Below, piece by piece: positions 32,384 to 40,905 of a stretch of DNA of 64,000 nucleotides. The notes beneath the pieces were generated by a model. That model was not told the DNA's origin, made no database searches, and worked only from the letters and a program-made list of their open reading frames with translations. Position 1 is the stretch's first letter, and every line of letters starts with the position of its first letter. Source of the DNA: Pseudomonas sp. GR 6-02 (GTDB lineage Bacteria; Pseudomonadota; Gammaproteobacteria; Pseudomonadales; Pseudomonadaceae); contig NZ_CP011567.1 of NCBI RefSeq assembly GCF_001655615.1, positions 124,001 through 188,000 of the forward strand, written 5' to 3'. The position numbers were made by a program, and so were the translations under genes.

Positions 32384-33304
32384 ATGCAACTCCCGGACAT
32401 GAACCTGTTGGTCGCCCTCGACGCCTTGCTCGACGAGGGCAGCGTGGTGGGCGCTGCGCGACGGATGAACCTCAGCCCGGCGGCGATGAGCCGGACGCTG
32501 ACGCGGATTCGCGAGGCCATCGGCGATCCGATTCTGGTACGCGCCGGCCGTGGCCTGGTGCCGACGCCCAAGGCGCTGGAGCTGCGCGAGCAAGTGCGGG
32601 ACCTGGTGGAACAGGCCGCTTTGCTGTTCCGTTCTGCCGATGACGTGGACCTGGGCAGCTTGCGCCGGCGGTTCAGCATTCGCGCCAATGATTTCTTTGT
32701 GGGCGTCTATGGCGGCAAGCTGTTCGACACGATGGAGCGCCAGGCTCCGCATTGCGAACTGCGCTTTGTCCCCGAGGGCGACGGGGACGATGAAGCCTTG
32801 CGCGAAGGACGCATCGATCTGAGCGTCAGCAACAATCGACCGCTGATGCCGGAAGTGAAGGTGCAAAACCTGTTCTCCACCCACTTTGTCGGACTGGTGC
32901 GCGAAGACCATCCGCTGTTCGATGACGAGATCACCGCCGAGCGTTACGCCGGCTTTTCCCATATCAGCATGTCCCGTCGCGGGATCGCCCGTGGGCCGAT
33001 CGACACGGCGCTCAATGCCTTGGGGCTGGAACGGCGGGTGGCGGTGATTGCGCCGAGTTTCCATGCGGCGATGTTCGCCTTGCCGGATTCCGACCTGATC
33101 CTGCCGGTGCCCAAAGAAGCATTGCTGAGTGTGCGGCGCCTGGGCTTGAAGCTGCGCTCGTTCACCCTGCCGATTCCGCTACCTACCCTCATGCTGACCC
33201 AGGCCTGGCACCCGCGCTTCGACAAAGACCCGGCGCACCGCTGGATGCGTGAAACGCTCAAGGCTTGTTGCGACGAGACCTGGCTGGCGGCACAGCCGGT
33301 TTGA
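32384..33304 (+). CDS. LysR-family transcriptional regulator
   Basis: This 306-residue regulator has an N-terminal helix-turn-helix (DEGSVVGAARRMNLSPAAMSRTLTRIREAIGDPILVR) and a C-terminal substrate-binding fold. The start could be GTG 32375, ATG 32384 or ATG 32399. I chose 32384 because MQLPDMNLLVALDALL fits the family. It lies between the dioxygenase/importer operon and an efflux operon, all in the same direction. LysR regulators often control the adjacent operon, so the efflux genes downstream are the likelier target, but the importer cannot be excluded. Confidence 0.87.
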   Translation: MQLPDMNLLVALDALLDEGSVVGAARRMNLSPAAMSRTLTRIREAIGDPILVRAGRGLVPTPKALELREQVRDLVEQAALLFRSADDVDLGSLRRRFSIRANDFFVGVYGGKLFDTMERQAPHCELRFVPEGDGDDEALREGRIDLSVSNNRPLMPEVKVQNLFSTHFVGLVREDHPLFDDEITAERYAGFSHISMSRRGIARGPIDTALNALGLERRVAVIAPSFHAAMFALPDSDLILPVPKEALLSVRRLGLKLRSFTLPIPLPTLMLTQAWHPRFDKDPAHRWMRETLKACCDETWLAAQPV

Positions 33305-33344
33305 AGATCAAGGGATCGCATCCTTTAATCATTGCGTTTAGTGC

Positions 33345-33365
33345 ACTTATAAGCTGCCAATAAGT
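33345..33365. promoter_or_regulatory. inverted repeat upstream of efflux operon
   Basis: ACTTAT and ATAAGT are separated by nine bases, about 65 bases upstream of the MFS exporter start. It may be the LysR binding site (T-N11-A-like dyad). Confidence 0.35.
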
Positions 33366-33430
33366 CAATTTTCGTAAGGCATCGCACTTCCTAAAATGCT
33401 TCGGTATTCCCCTTCCGGAGCGTGCAGTAC

Positions 33431-34969
33431 ATGACTTCCCTCCCGGTCGCGGCGCCTCTCGCTGCGACTACTCCAGCGACCGCCGTCGCACCGCCGGTCT
33501 TCGGCCCGCGAATCATCATTGGCCTGGTGGGTGTGTTGCTGGCGGTGTTGGTGTCAGGCCTGAACGAGATGGTGACCAAGGTCGCCCTGGCCGACATTCG
33601 CGGTGCGTTGGCCATCGGCTACGACGAAGGCACCTGGCTGGTCGCCAGCTACACCGCGACCTCGGTGGCCGCCATGGCGTTTGCTCCTTGGTGTTCGGTG
33701 ACGTTCTCGTTGCGGCGTTTCACCTTGTGCGCCATCAGCGTCTTCACTCTGTTGGGCGTGCTGTGCCCGTTTGTCCCGAATTATGAAAGCCTGCTGGTCA
33801 TGCGCACCCTGCAGGGCCTGGCCGGTGGTGCGTTGCCGCCGATGCTGATGACCGTTGCGCTGCGGTTCCTGCCGGCCAATGTGAAGCTCTATGGTCTGGC
33901 CGGTTATGCCCTGACGGCAACCTTCGGCCCTGGTCTCGGCACGCCGCTGGCCGGGTTGTGGACCGAGTACGTCGGCTGGCAATGGACCTTCTGGCAAATC
34001 GTCGTGCCGTGCCTGATTGCCATGGCGGCGGTGGCTTACGGTCTACCCCAGGATCCGCTGCGTCTGGAACGCTGCAAGTCATTCAACTGGCGTGGCTTGC
34101 TACTGGGGTTTCCGGCGATTTGCATGTTGGTGATCGGCATCCTGCAAGGCAATCGGCTGGACTGGTTCGAGTCGAGCCTGATCTGCGCACTGCTCGGCGG
34201 CGGGCTGCTACTGCTGGTGCTGTTCCTGATCAACGAGTGGTCGCAACCGATTCCGTTCTTCAAGTTGCAGATGCTCGGCATCCGCAACCTGTCGTTCGCA
34301 TTGTTGACCCTGGCCGGCGTGTTGGTGGTGTTGCTCGTGGTGGTGATCATTCCCTCCAGTTACCTGGCTCAGGTCCAGGGCTATCGCCCCATACAGACTG
34401 CGCCAATTATGCTGTTGGCGGCGTTGCCACAGTTGATCGCGCTGCCGTTGGTGGCGGCGCTGTGCAACCTGCGTTGGGTCGATTGCCGCTGGGTGCTGGG
34501 GATCGGCCTGAGCATGCTGGCGCTGTCTTGCATCGGCGGCTCGCAGCTGACGTCGGCGTGGATTCGTGACGATTTCTACGTCCTGCAATGGCTGCAGATT
34601 TTCGGTCAACCCATGGCCGTGCTGCCGCTATTGATGCTCTCCACCGGCAGCATCACCCCGATGGAAGGACCGTTCGCCTCGGCCTGGTTCAACACGGTCA
34701 AAGGCCTGGCGGCAGTGATCGCCACCGGTGTGATCGATGCGCTGACCACCGCAAGGCTGCATTTCCACTCGAGCATGCTGGTGGACAACCTCGGTAACTC
34801 GCCTCTGGTTGATAGCGCCAGCGCGAACCTCGCTCACCGTCTGCATCAGCAGGCTGTGGTGCTGACTTCTTCCGATCTTTATCTGTGCATGGCCGGCGTC
34901 GCGGTGGCGCTGATCCTGCTGATTTTCTGGCTGCCGACGCGGATTTATCCACCGCGCGCGCCAACTTGA
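33431..34969 (+). CDS. MFS exporter, DHA2/EmrB-like
   Basis: This inner-membrane protein of about 512 residues has 13-14 TM helices and the DHA2 features of EmrB-type pumps: an early GLNEMVTKVALADIRGAL segment, the GYDEGTWLVASYTAT loop, and the antiporter motif C-like GPGLGTPLAG. The ATG at 33431, ten bases after GGAG, is preferred over the GTG at 33422. It forms a tripartite exporter with the next two genes (membrane fusion protein and outer-membrane channel), pumping an unknown, probably hydrophobic, toxic compound. Confidence 0.9.
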   Translation: MTSLPVAAPLAATTPATAVAPPVFGPRIIIGLVGVLLAVLVSGLNEMVTKVALADIRGALAIGYDEGTWLVASYTATSVAAMAFAPWCSVTFSLRRFTLCAISVFTLLGVLCPFVPNYESLLVMRTLQGLAGGALPPMLMTVALRFLPANVKLYGLAGYALTATFGPGLGTPLAGLWTEYVGWQWTFWQIVVPCLIAMAAVAYGLPQDPLRLERCKSFNWRGLLLGFPAICMLVIGILQGNRLDWFESSLICALLGGGLLLLVLFLINEWSQPIPFFKLQMLGIRNLSFALLTLAGVLVVLLVVVIIPSSYLAQVQGYRPIQTAPIMLLAALPQLIALPLVAALCNLRWVDCRWVLGIGLSMLALSCIGGSQLTSAWIRDDFYVLQWLQIFGQPMAVLPLLMLSTGSITPMEGPFASAWFNTVKGLAAVIATGVIDALTTARLHFHSSMLVDNLGNSPLVDSASANLAHRLHQQAVVLTSSDLYLCMAGVAVALILLIFWLPTRIYPPRAPT

Positions 34970-34995
34970 ACGCTTCACTGAAACAGAAGGTTTTT

Positions 34996-36066
34996 ATGAC
35001 GACTCAATCAAAGCAAAAAATCGCTGTCGGCGTTGCCGCAGCGATGGTGGTCGGCGTGTTGATTTACCTGCTGGCGCCGGGCTTGTTCGGCAAGCGTACA
35101 CAGCAAAGCACTAATGATGCCTTCGTCTCGGCGGACTTCACCCTGGTGGCGCCGCGTGTGGCGGGATTCATCAAGGAAGTGCTGGTGGAGGACAACCAAC
35201 AGGTCAAGGCCGGGCAACTGCTGGCGTTGATCGACGACCGCGACCTGCGCGCTGCCGCTGAGGCTGCCGACGCGCAAACCCTGGTGGCCAGGGCGCAGCT
35301 GCAAAACGCCCGGGCGACCCTGGAACGCCAGACGTCGGTGATCGCTCAGGCCCAGGCTACGGTGGTTTCGGCGAAGGCGGAGATGGCTTTCGCCGAGCAT
35401 GAACTGAACCGCTACAACCACCTCGCCGGGGTGGGTGCCGGCACCGTGCAGAATGCCCAGCAGGCGCGCACGCGCATCGATCAGGCCACCGCTCGGTTGG
35501 CCAATGCCACAGCGGCGCTGGCGGCGGAACGCAAACAAGTGGAGATCTTGACTGCCCAGCGCGATGCCGCCGAAGGTGGACTGAAACGAGCGCAAGCGGC
35601 GCTGGAAATGGCCAGTTACGAACTGTCCTATACGCGCATCGTTGCCCCCCAGGACGGCATGGTCGGCGAGCGCGCGGTGCGGGTCGGCGCCTATGTCACG
35701 CCGGGCAGCAAGATTCTGGCCGTGGTGCCGCTGGAGCGGGCGTATGTGGTCGCCAATTTTCAGGAAACCCAATTGACCGACGTACAGCCGGGGCAGGACG
35801 TGCAGGTGCATGTCGACAGTCTTGGTGGCGAAGCCCTGCAGGGACGCGTCGAGAGCATCGCACCGGCCACCGGCGTGACCTTCGCGTCAGTCAAACCGGA
35901 CAACGCCACCGGCAATTTCACCAAGGTTGTGCAACGGATTCCGGTGAAAATCATCCTCGATCCAGGCCAGCCATTGGCCGAGCGGTTGCGGGTGGGGATG
36001 TCGGTGGAGGCGAGTATTGATACTGCCAGCGCTACGGCCGATGAGCATGAGGTCGCACAACGATGA
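34996..36066 (+). CDS. EmrA/HlyD-like membrane fusion protein
   Basis: This 356-residue periplasmic adaptor has one N-terminal TM (IAVGVAAAMVVGVLIYLLAPGLF), a lipoyl motif around VAGFIKEVLVEDNQQVKAGQ, a long coiled coil of about 150 residues and a β-barrel region (VVPLERAYVVANFQETQL). AGAAGG precedes the ATG. Its stop overlaps the next gene by four bases. Confidence 0.92.
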   Translation: MTTQSKQKIAVGVAAAMVVGVLIYLLAPGLFGKRTQQSTNDAFVSADFTLVAPRVAGFIKEVLVEDNQQVKAGQLLALIDDRDLRAAAEAADAQTLVARAQLQNARATLERQTSVIAQAQATVVSAKAEMAFAEHELNRYNHLAGVGAGTVQNAQQARTRIDQATARLANATAALAAERKQVEILTAQRDAAEGGLKRAQAALEMASYELSYTRIVAPQDGMVGERAVRVGAYVTPGSKILAVVPLERAYVVANFQETQLTDVQPGQDVQVHVDSLGGEALQGRVESIAPATGVTFASVKPDNATGNFTKVVQRIPVKIILDPGQPLAERLRVGMSVEASIDTASATADEHEVAQR

Positions 36067-37640
36067 ACTTCGCTAATCACACATCCCCGTGGCGAGGGAG
36101 CTTGCCCCCGTTCGAGTGCGCAGCGCTCGCAAATTTCGGGTCCACTGCGCGGCCCAACGGGGGCAAGCCCCCTCGCCACAGAGCTAGTATTCGCTCTGTC
36201 GCTATTGTGTTGAACCTGCTTTCGTTGAGTGCCTGCACCGTCGGACCGGACTTCCAGCGCCCTCAGCCGCAGCAAGTCGCCCAATGGTCGAAACCGGCCA
36301 AAGCCGCCGCCAGTCAGGTCGTTCCCAACGAGATGGACGAACGCTGGTGGGAAGTGTTCCACGATCCGAAACTCTCGGCCCTGACCCAACGCGCCCTGAC
36401 CGACAACCTCGATTTGAAACTCGCCAGCAGCCGCTTGCAACAAAGCCGCGCCGCGCGCCAGGTAATCACCGCCGAGCGCTATCCCAACACTACCGCCACT
36501 AGTAGCTACGGGCGCAAACGCAACAGTGGTGAAGGACTGAACGATCCGTCGGGCAATAACGGCGACTCGGCGTACAACCTGTGGGATGCAGGCTTTTCCG
36601 CTTCCTGGGAACTGGATTTCTGGGGTCGTGTGCGCCGCGAAACCGAAGCCGCCGATGCCACCCTGGAGGTGGCGGAAAACGATCGCCGTGGCGTGCTGCT
36701 GTCGGTGCTCGCCGAAACGGCTCAGGACTATATTCAACTGCGCGGTGTGCAAAGCACCTGGACCGTCACCGAGCAGAATCTCGACGTCGCCCGGCATAGT
36801 TTGAAACTCTCGCAACTGCGCTTGGCCGACGGTGTAGCGACGGATCTGGACGTCGCCGAAGCCGCCGCGCAAGTCGCGGCCATCGAATCACGTTTACCGG
36901 CGCTGGAGCAGCGTCAGTCGCAACTGATCAACGCGCTGAGCCTGTTGATGGGCGAACCGCCGCAAGCGTTGTCCGCCGAGTTATCCACAGACGCCCCGGT
37001 ACCGCAAACCCCGCGACAGGTCGCCATCGGCTTGCCGTCGCAATTGGCCGAGCGCCGCCCGGATATCCGCCAGGCCGAAGCCCGACTGCATGCCGCGACC
37101 GCCAGCATCGGTGTGGCCAAGGGTGACTTCTATCCGCGAATCACCCTGTCGGGCAACATCGGTTCGCAAGCCCTGCAACTGAGCGATTTCGGCTCCTGGG
37201 GCTCGCGCTCGTTCAGCATCGGTCCGCAATTGAGCTTGCCGCTGTTCGACGGCGGTCGGCTGCGGGGCGTGTTGCATCTGCGCGAAGCCCAACAACAGGA
37301 AGCGGCCCTGGCTTACCAGCAAACCGTGCTGCGGGCATGGCATGAAATCGACAATCAACTCACCGCCTACAACGCCAGCCAATTGCGCCGCGACAGCCTC
37401 GCCGAAGCCGTGCGCCAGAACCAGATCGCCCTGCGCACCGCGCAACAGCAGTACGTCGAAGGGGTGGTGGATTTCGTCAACGTCCTGACCGTGCAAGGCG
37501 AATTGCTGGCGACCCAGCAACAGTGGGTCGAGAGCTCGACCGGGGTGTCGTTGGCGATGGTGGGGTTGTACAAGGCGTTGGGTGGGGGATGGGAGTCGGT
37601 GTATCCGGTGGCAGGGGCCGTTACCAATAATCCGGCTTGA
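36063..37640 (+). CDS. outer-membrane efflux lipoprotein (NodT/OprM family), REP inside 5' end
   Basis: This OprM/NodT-family channel is up to 525 residues. A lipobox LSLSAC precedes TVGPDFQRP, the typical mature start, then come two TolC repeats. The ATG at 36063 overlaps the upstream stop (ATGA), but residues ~9-39 are translated from a REP palindrome (36089-36179). That leaves an abnormal N-terminus before the hydrophobic SIRSVAIVLNLLSLSAC segment. A GTG at 36207 would give a short signal peptide that still reaches the lipobox cysteine. Either the REP landed in the original signal region and reads through in frame, or translation starts internally. The 3' end overlaps a convergent NYN gene by 20 bases. 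Confidence 0.88.
   Translation: MNFANHTSPWRGSLPPFECAALANFGSTARPNGGKPPRHRASIRSVAIVLNLLSLSACTVGPDFQRPQPQQVAQWSKPAKAAASQVVPNEMDERWWEVFHDPKLSALTQRALTDNLDLKLASSRLQQSRAARQVITAERYPNTTATSSYGRKRNSGEGLNDPSGNNGDSAYNLWDAGFSASWELDFWGRVRRETEAADATLEVAENDRRGVLLSVLAETAQDYIQLRGVQSTWTVTEQNLDVARHSLKLSQLRLADGVATDLDVAEAAAQVAAIESRLPALEQRQSQLINALSLLMGEPPQALSAELSTDAPVPQTPRQVAIGLPSQLAERRPDIRQAEARLHAATASIGVAKGDFYPRITLSGNIGSQALQLSDFGSWGSRSFSIGPQLSLPLFDGGRLRGVLHLREAQQQEAALAYQQTVLRAWHEIDNQLTAYNASQLRRDSLAEAVRQNQIALRTAQQQYVEGVVDFVNVLTVQGELLATQQQWVESSTGVSLAMVGLYKALGGGWESVYPVAGAVTNNPA
36089..36179. repeat. REP-type palindrome inside a coding region
   Basis: Arms 36089-36112 and 36156-36179 (core GTGGCGAGGGAGCTTGCC) are near-perfect inverted copies. 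A 43-base centre resembles the centre of the element at 59161-59250. It lies within the first 40 codons of the outer-membrane channel gene. Confidence 0.85.
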
Positions 37641-38310
37641 TCGCGGGTGCCTTATGAGTAGCCACACGAACTGGAAACTGGTGCGACTGCAGCTCTTCTG
37701 AGGTTACGACACGTCGCATCCAGTGTGAGTGCTCCTTTAAAGAGCCTGGTGATGGACGGTTTAACTCGGCTCGATGAGGAAGAATGACTCCAACTCTTAT
37801 GTCTGGGAAATCTTCTCGAATTGCTCTCAGGGCTGGAGTCATATCGGTGTCGCTGGATACCAGGACTAGCTGTTCGATTTGCTCATGGAAATGGAGCTTG
37901 GCCTGCCTTGCCGCAGTGCGATACATGCTGATTGCGATGTGGACATCCGTTTCTTTTTCTTCAAGCTTCCAGATGTCGATCTTGTCTTGGCGAGAGGCGG
38001 CGGTCTTTCTGTCAATGAAGCGAGGTGCTTTAGCTGGCTCAAGTTTATGGCGACCATAGTGAACGGCAACATTAGTCGCTTTTAAAGCACGCACATAGGT
38101 GTCTTGAGCTTCTTTGGACACTCTGCCGCGAGTGGCAAGTTCTGGTTTGACAGATGAGGTGAAGTAATCAACCGAGATGAGTGAATTTTGTGGGTTCTCG
38201 ATGTGGGCGACATGGCCCAGCAAGCCTTTCAGATTGAGCCATTTGTATGGGGTACCCGCGAGCAATCCATAGAACACGTTGTAGCCATCAACAAAGAAAG
38301 CGGTACGCAC
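37621..38310 (-). CDS. NYN-domain protein (putative RNase)
   Basis: This 229-residue protein has the PIN-like NYN fold acidic residues: FFVDGYNVF at residues 5-13, KETDVHIAISMYRTA in the middle, and VLVSSDTDMTPALR later. Family members are metal-dependent RNases or RNA-binding proteins. A Lys/Arg-rich segment (residues 95-120) precedes the second acidic motif. The start is a GTG at 38310 with AGGA upstream. A strong terminator-like palindrome lies only 24-43 bases upstream on the same strand, so its promoter must be close or its expression attenuated. Codon use looks less biased than that of its neighbours, so it may be an acquired gene. It is monocistronic. Confidence 0.8.
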   Translation of the reverse strand: MRTAFFVDGYNVFYGLLAGTPYKWLNLKGLLGHVAHIENPQNSLISVDYFTSSVKPELATRGRVSKEAQDTYVRALKATNVAVHYGRHKLEPAKAPRFIDRKTAASRQDKIDIWKLEEKETDVHIAISMYRTAARQAKLHFHEQIEQLVLVSSDTDMTPALRAIREDFPDIRVGVILPHRAELNRPSPGSLKEHSHWMRRVVTSEELQSHQFPVRVATHKAPAIKPDYW

Positions 38311-38333
38311 AAACTCAATCCTCAGAAACGAAA

Positions 38334-38353
38334 AAACCGGCCTAGGCCGGTTT
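38334..38353 (-). terminator. intrinsic terminator, leftward
   Basis: AAACCGGCCTAGGCCGGTTT is a perfect 20-bp palindrome. On the minus strand it is followed by TTTTTT, so it would stop leftward transcription just before the NYN gene's ribosome-binding site. What it terminates is unknown; a small RNA or attenuator between ~38350 and 38430 is possible. Confidence 0.75.
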
Positions 38354-38751
38354 CTTCACCACCAACTGCCAGTGAACTTAATCTCTGCGTACGGGGTTCA
38401 GTAAAACGATCCTAAGTCGAGTTAGCGATGACGTCAACCGTTGACTGACCAAGGCATCACTCGGAGGGACATCCCCAGCGCCGGCAAGCCAGTTTTGTGC
38501 ATTTGTCTGGTTGATGGTCAAGCCATTCCTGGACCCATCTATTAATGATTGTTACGGCGGAAAGGGTAGATGTCCCGTTGCGTTTGTAGGGGATGAAGTG
38601 TCTATTGCCGATTTCGTTTTTGATCGAATGGTCGTTCCTGATTTCTTGTGGGATTTATTACCGATACTCATCGAGCTCGGAAATCAACGACCGCTCTGAA
38701 AATTTTGTCCTTTTTGAAACATTACATTTCCAACCAATGATGGCTATCTGC

Positions 38752-38779
38752 TTGACGCGCCCCCCCGCTGTCGTAGACT
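38752..38779 (+). promoter_or_regulatory. σ70-like promoter of the adaptor/M50 operon
   Basis: TTGACG (38752-38757) and TAGACT (38774-38779) are spaced 16 bases apart, 28 bases upstream of the start of the first adaptor gene. AGGGAG at 38793-38798 is the ribosome-binding site. Confidence 0.6.
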
Positions 38780-38806
38780 CCGCTCATCCGTCAGGGAGTT
38801 ACGGTT

Positions 38807-39589
38807 ATGCGGCGTTTTCGTGTTTGGGTTGCGGGATTAACCTTTGTAACGTGCGTAGTACAGGCGCAAACGCCTGCGCCAGACGATCCGTTGTTGGAAA
38901 GCAACGCGGTCGGCGGTAACGCGTCAGCCAGCAGTGAGGCCCGTGGTGTGTTGCGAGCCCGGGATCAGGCGGTGCTCGCCAGTGAGTTGTCCGGGCGGAT
39001 TGTCGAGTTGCCGTTCAGTGAGGGCGAGTCGTTCAAAAAGGGCGACACCCTGGCGCGGTTTGACTGCTCGGCTTATCAGGCTCAGCTCAACGCGGCACAG
39101 GCCGCCAATCGTGGCGCCGGTGAGGAGCTGGCCCATAATCGGCAACTGGCGGCGTTGAATTCGGTGGGGCGCTTTGAAGTGGCGCGGGCCGAGGCCAAGG
39201 TCAGCGAAACCCAGGCGCAATCTCAGGTTTATCAGGTTCAGGTCAAACGCTGCAGCGTGGTCGCGCCGTTCGATGGCCAGGTCGTCGAGCGCAAGGTCAA
39301 GCGCTACGAAAGCGTTGCCGCCGGTGCGCCGTTGCTGGATGTGGTCGATAACCGCACCCTGGAAATTCACCTGTTGGTGCCGTCACGCTGGATGGGCAAG
39401 CTCAAGCCCGGCCAGACGTTCAGTTTTGTCCCCGATGAAACCGGTCAGCCGCTGGATGCCACGGTCAAGCGCCTCGGCGCGCGGATCGACGAAGGCAGCC
39501 AGACCTTGCTGCTGGTGGCGACACTGCCCAACGCCAGCGGCCTGTTGGCCGGCATGAGCGGAACGGCGCGTTTCGCGGAGCTCAAGTGA
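38807..39589 (+). CDS. periplasmic adaptor (RND-type membrane fusion protein), short
   Basis: This 260-residue protein has a signal peptide ending VVQAQ-T, a lipoyl half (ASELSGRIVELPFSEGESFKKG), a short helical hairpin, the second lipoyl half (VVAPFDGQVVERKVKRYESV) and a β-barrel (LEIHLLVPSRWMGKLKPGQ). It is shorter than drug-pump adaptors. No inner-membrane pump gene follows. Instead it overlaps (GTGA) a second adaptor gene and an M50 protease-adaptor fusion, so all three likely form one envelope complex. Confidence 0.85.
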   Translation: MRRFRVWVAGLTFVTCVVQAQTPAPDDPLLESNAVGGNASASSEARGVLRARDQAVLASELSGRIVELPFSEGESFKKGDTLARFDCSAYQAQLNAAQAANRGAGEELAHNRQLAALNSVGRFEVARAEAKVSETQAQSQVYQVQVKRCSVVAPFDGQVVERKVKRYESVAAGAPLLDVVDNRTLEIHLLVPSRWMGKLKPGQTFSFVPDETGQPLDATVKRLGARIDEGSQTLLLVATLPNASGLLAGMSGTARFAELK

Positions 39590-40905
39590 ACGCCCCGGTA
39601 ACGGGCGGCGCCGAGCAGGTGTTCGCCAGGTTTCTAGACCTCGAACGCCAGACCCGCGCGGCTCGTAATTCTTCGCAACTGGCCTACAGCCTGGTCAATG
39701 ACGGTCAGTCGCTGTTCAGTTTCCGCCATGCCGCATTGTTGATCGCCGGCAAGGTGCAGGCGGTGACCGGTGTCAGTGCGGTGGAGCCGAATGCGCCGTT
39801 CGTGGCGTTTGTCGAGCAAGCGGTCGCGCAGTTGTTCAAGCTCGAGGTGCTGAAACAGGCACGGGTGATCGCGCCCGATCTGCTCAGTGAATCGATTCAG
39901 GCCGATTGGCAAAGTCTGTCGGCCGCTCAGGTGTTCTGGTTGCCACTGATTGATCATCAGGGCGAGATCTTCGGCGGGCTGTGGCTGGCGCGGGATGTGC
40001 CGTGGAACCCTGCCGAGCAGGTGCTGTTGTCGCAACTGGGCGACACCTACAGCCATGCCTGGCTGGCGCTGCAACCGCGCAAACCCTGGCGACTGCGCTG
40101 GACGCGCAAGCGTCAGGTGGCACTGGTCGCCGTGTTGTTGCTCGGGTTACTGATTCCGGTGCGCCAATCGGTGTTGGCGCCGGCTGAGGTCGTCCCGTTG
40201 GGCGGTCGGGTGGTCGCGGCGCCGCTGGACGGGGTGATCGCCGAGTTCCTGGTCAAACCCAACCAGACGGTGAAGACCGGCGACCTTCTGCTGCGCTTCG
40301 AAAGCACCACGCTCAAGGCTCAGGCTGATGTGGCCGAGCGCGCTCTGGGCGTTGCCGAAGCGGAACTCAAGGCCAATTCCCAACGTTCCTTCGCCGATGC
40401 CGAATCCAGTTCGAAAATCGATCTGCTGGCCGCACGTGTCGAGCAGAAACGCGCCGAACGGGATTACGCCCGTGAACTGCTCAAACGCAGCGAAGTGCGT
40501 GCCGAGCGGGATGGCATCGCGGTGTTCGCCGATGCCGAACGCTGGACCGGCAAACCGGTACAGACCGGCGAGCGCTTGATGGAACTCGCCGACCCGAATC
40601 AGGCCGAGTTGCGCATCGAATTGGCCGTGGGCGATGCGATCGCCCTGGAGCCTGGGGCGCAGGTCGCACTGTTTCTCGACAGCGATCCACTGCAGCGGCA
40701 CCAGGCCAGGCTCGAACGTTCGGCCTATGAAGCGCAGCCAACAGCTGGCGGGCAACTGGCTTATCGACTGGATGCGACATTCGACGGCGCACCGCCGCGC
40801 ATTGGCTTGCGTGGCACGGCGAAAGTCTTCGGTGACCGTGCGCCGCTGGCGCTGTACCTGTTGCGTCGACCGCTGGCCGGGTTGCGTCAGAGCGTAGGCC
40901 TTTAG
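39586..40905 (+). CDS. HlyD-family adaptor with cytoplasmic GAF-like N-terminal domain
   Basis: This protein has 439 residues. Residues 1-160 form a cytoplasmic domain that looks GAF-like (FSFRHAALLIAGKVQAVTGV ... VFWLPLIDHQGEIFGGLWLAR). One TM follows (RQVALVAVLLLGLLIPV, about 183-199). The periplasmic part is HlyD-like: a lipoyl motif (VVAAPLDGVIAEFLVKPNQTVKTGD), a short coiled coil and a β-barrel. The GTG start at 39586 overlaps the upstream stop, and the stop abuts the start of the M50 fusion with no gap. The GAF-like part could sense a ligand or contact cytoplasmic partners; its role is unknown. Confidence 0.83.
   Translation: MNAPVTGGAEQVFARFLDLERQTRAARNSSQLAYSLVNDGQSLFSFRHAALLIAGKVQAVTGVSAVEPNAPFVAFVEQAVAQLFKLEVLKQARVIAPDLLSESIQADWQSLSAAQVFWLPLIDHQGEIFGGLWLARDVPWNPAEQVLLSQLGDTYSHAWLALQPRKPWRLRWTRKRQVALVAVLLLGLLIPVRQSVLAPAEVVPLGGRVVAAPLDGVIAEFLVKPNQTVKTGDLLLRFESTTLKAQADVAERALGVAEAELKANSQRSFADAESSSKIDLLAARVEQKRAERDYARELLKRSEVRAERDGIAVFADAERWTGKPVQTGERLMELADPNQAELRIELAVGDAIALEPGAQVALFLDSDPLQRHQARLERSAYEAQPTAGGQLAYRLDATFDGAPPRIGLRGTAKVFGDRAPLALYLLRRPLAGLRQSVGL

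Larger units (their letters stand above)
38311..38806. other. gene-poor spacer with terminator and a promoter
   Basis: This 496-base, relatively AT-rich stretch holds a terminator-like palindrome (38334-38353), a possible short leftward RNA before it, and a σ70-type promoter near its right end. A 62-codon frame at 38511-38699 (MMVKPFLDPSINDCYGGK...) has a TTG start and no ribosome-binding site, so I leave it uncalled; it could be a degraded gene. Confidence 0.5.

Noticed and set aside
38511..38699. 62-codon frame in the gap before the adaptor operon
   Set aside because: TTG start with no ribosome-binding site and no family resemblance; could be a remnant, not enough to call.
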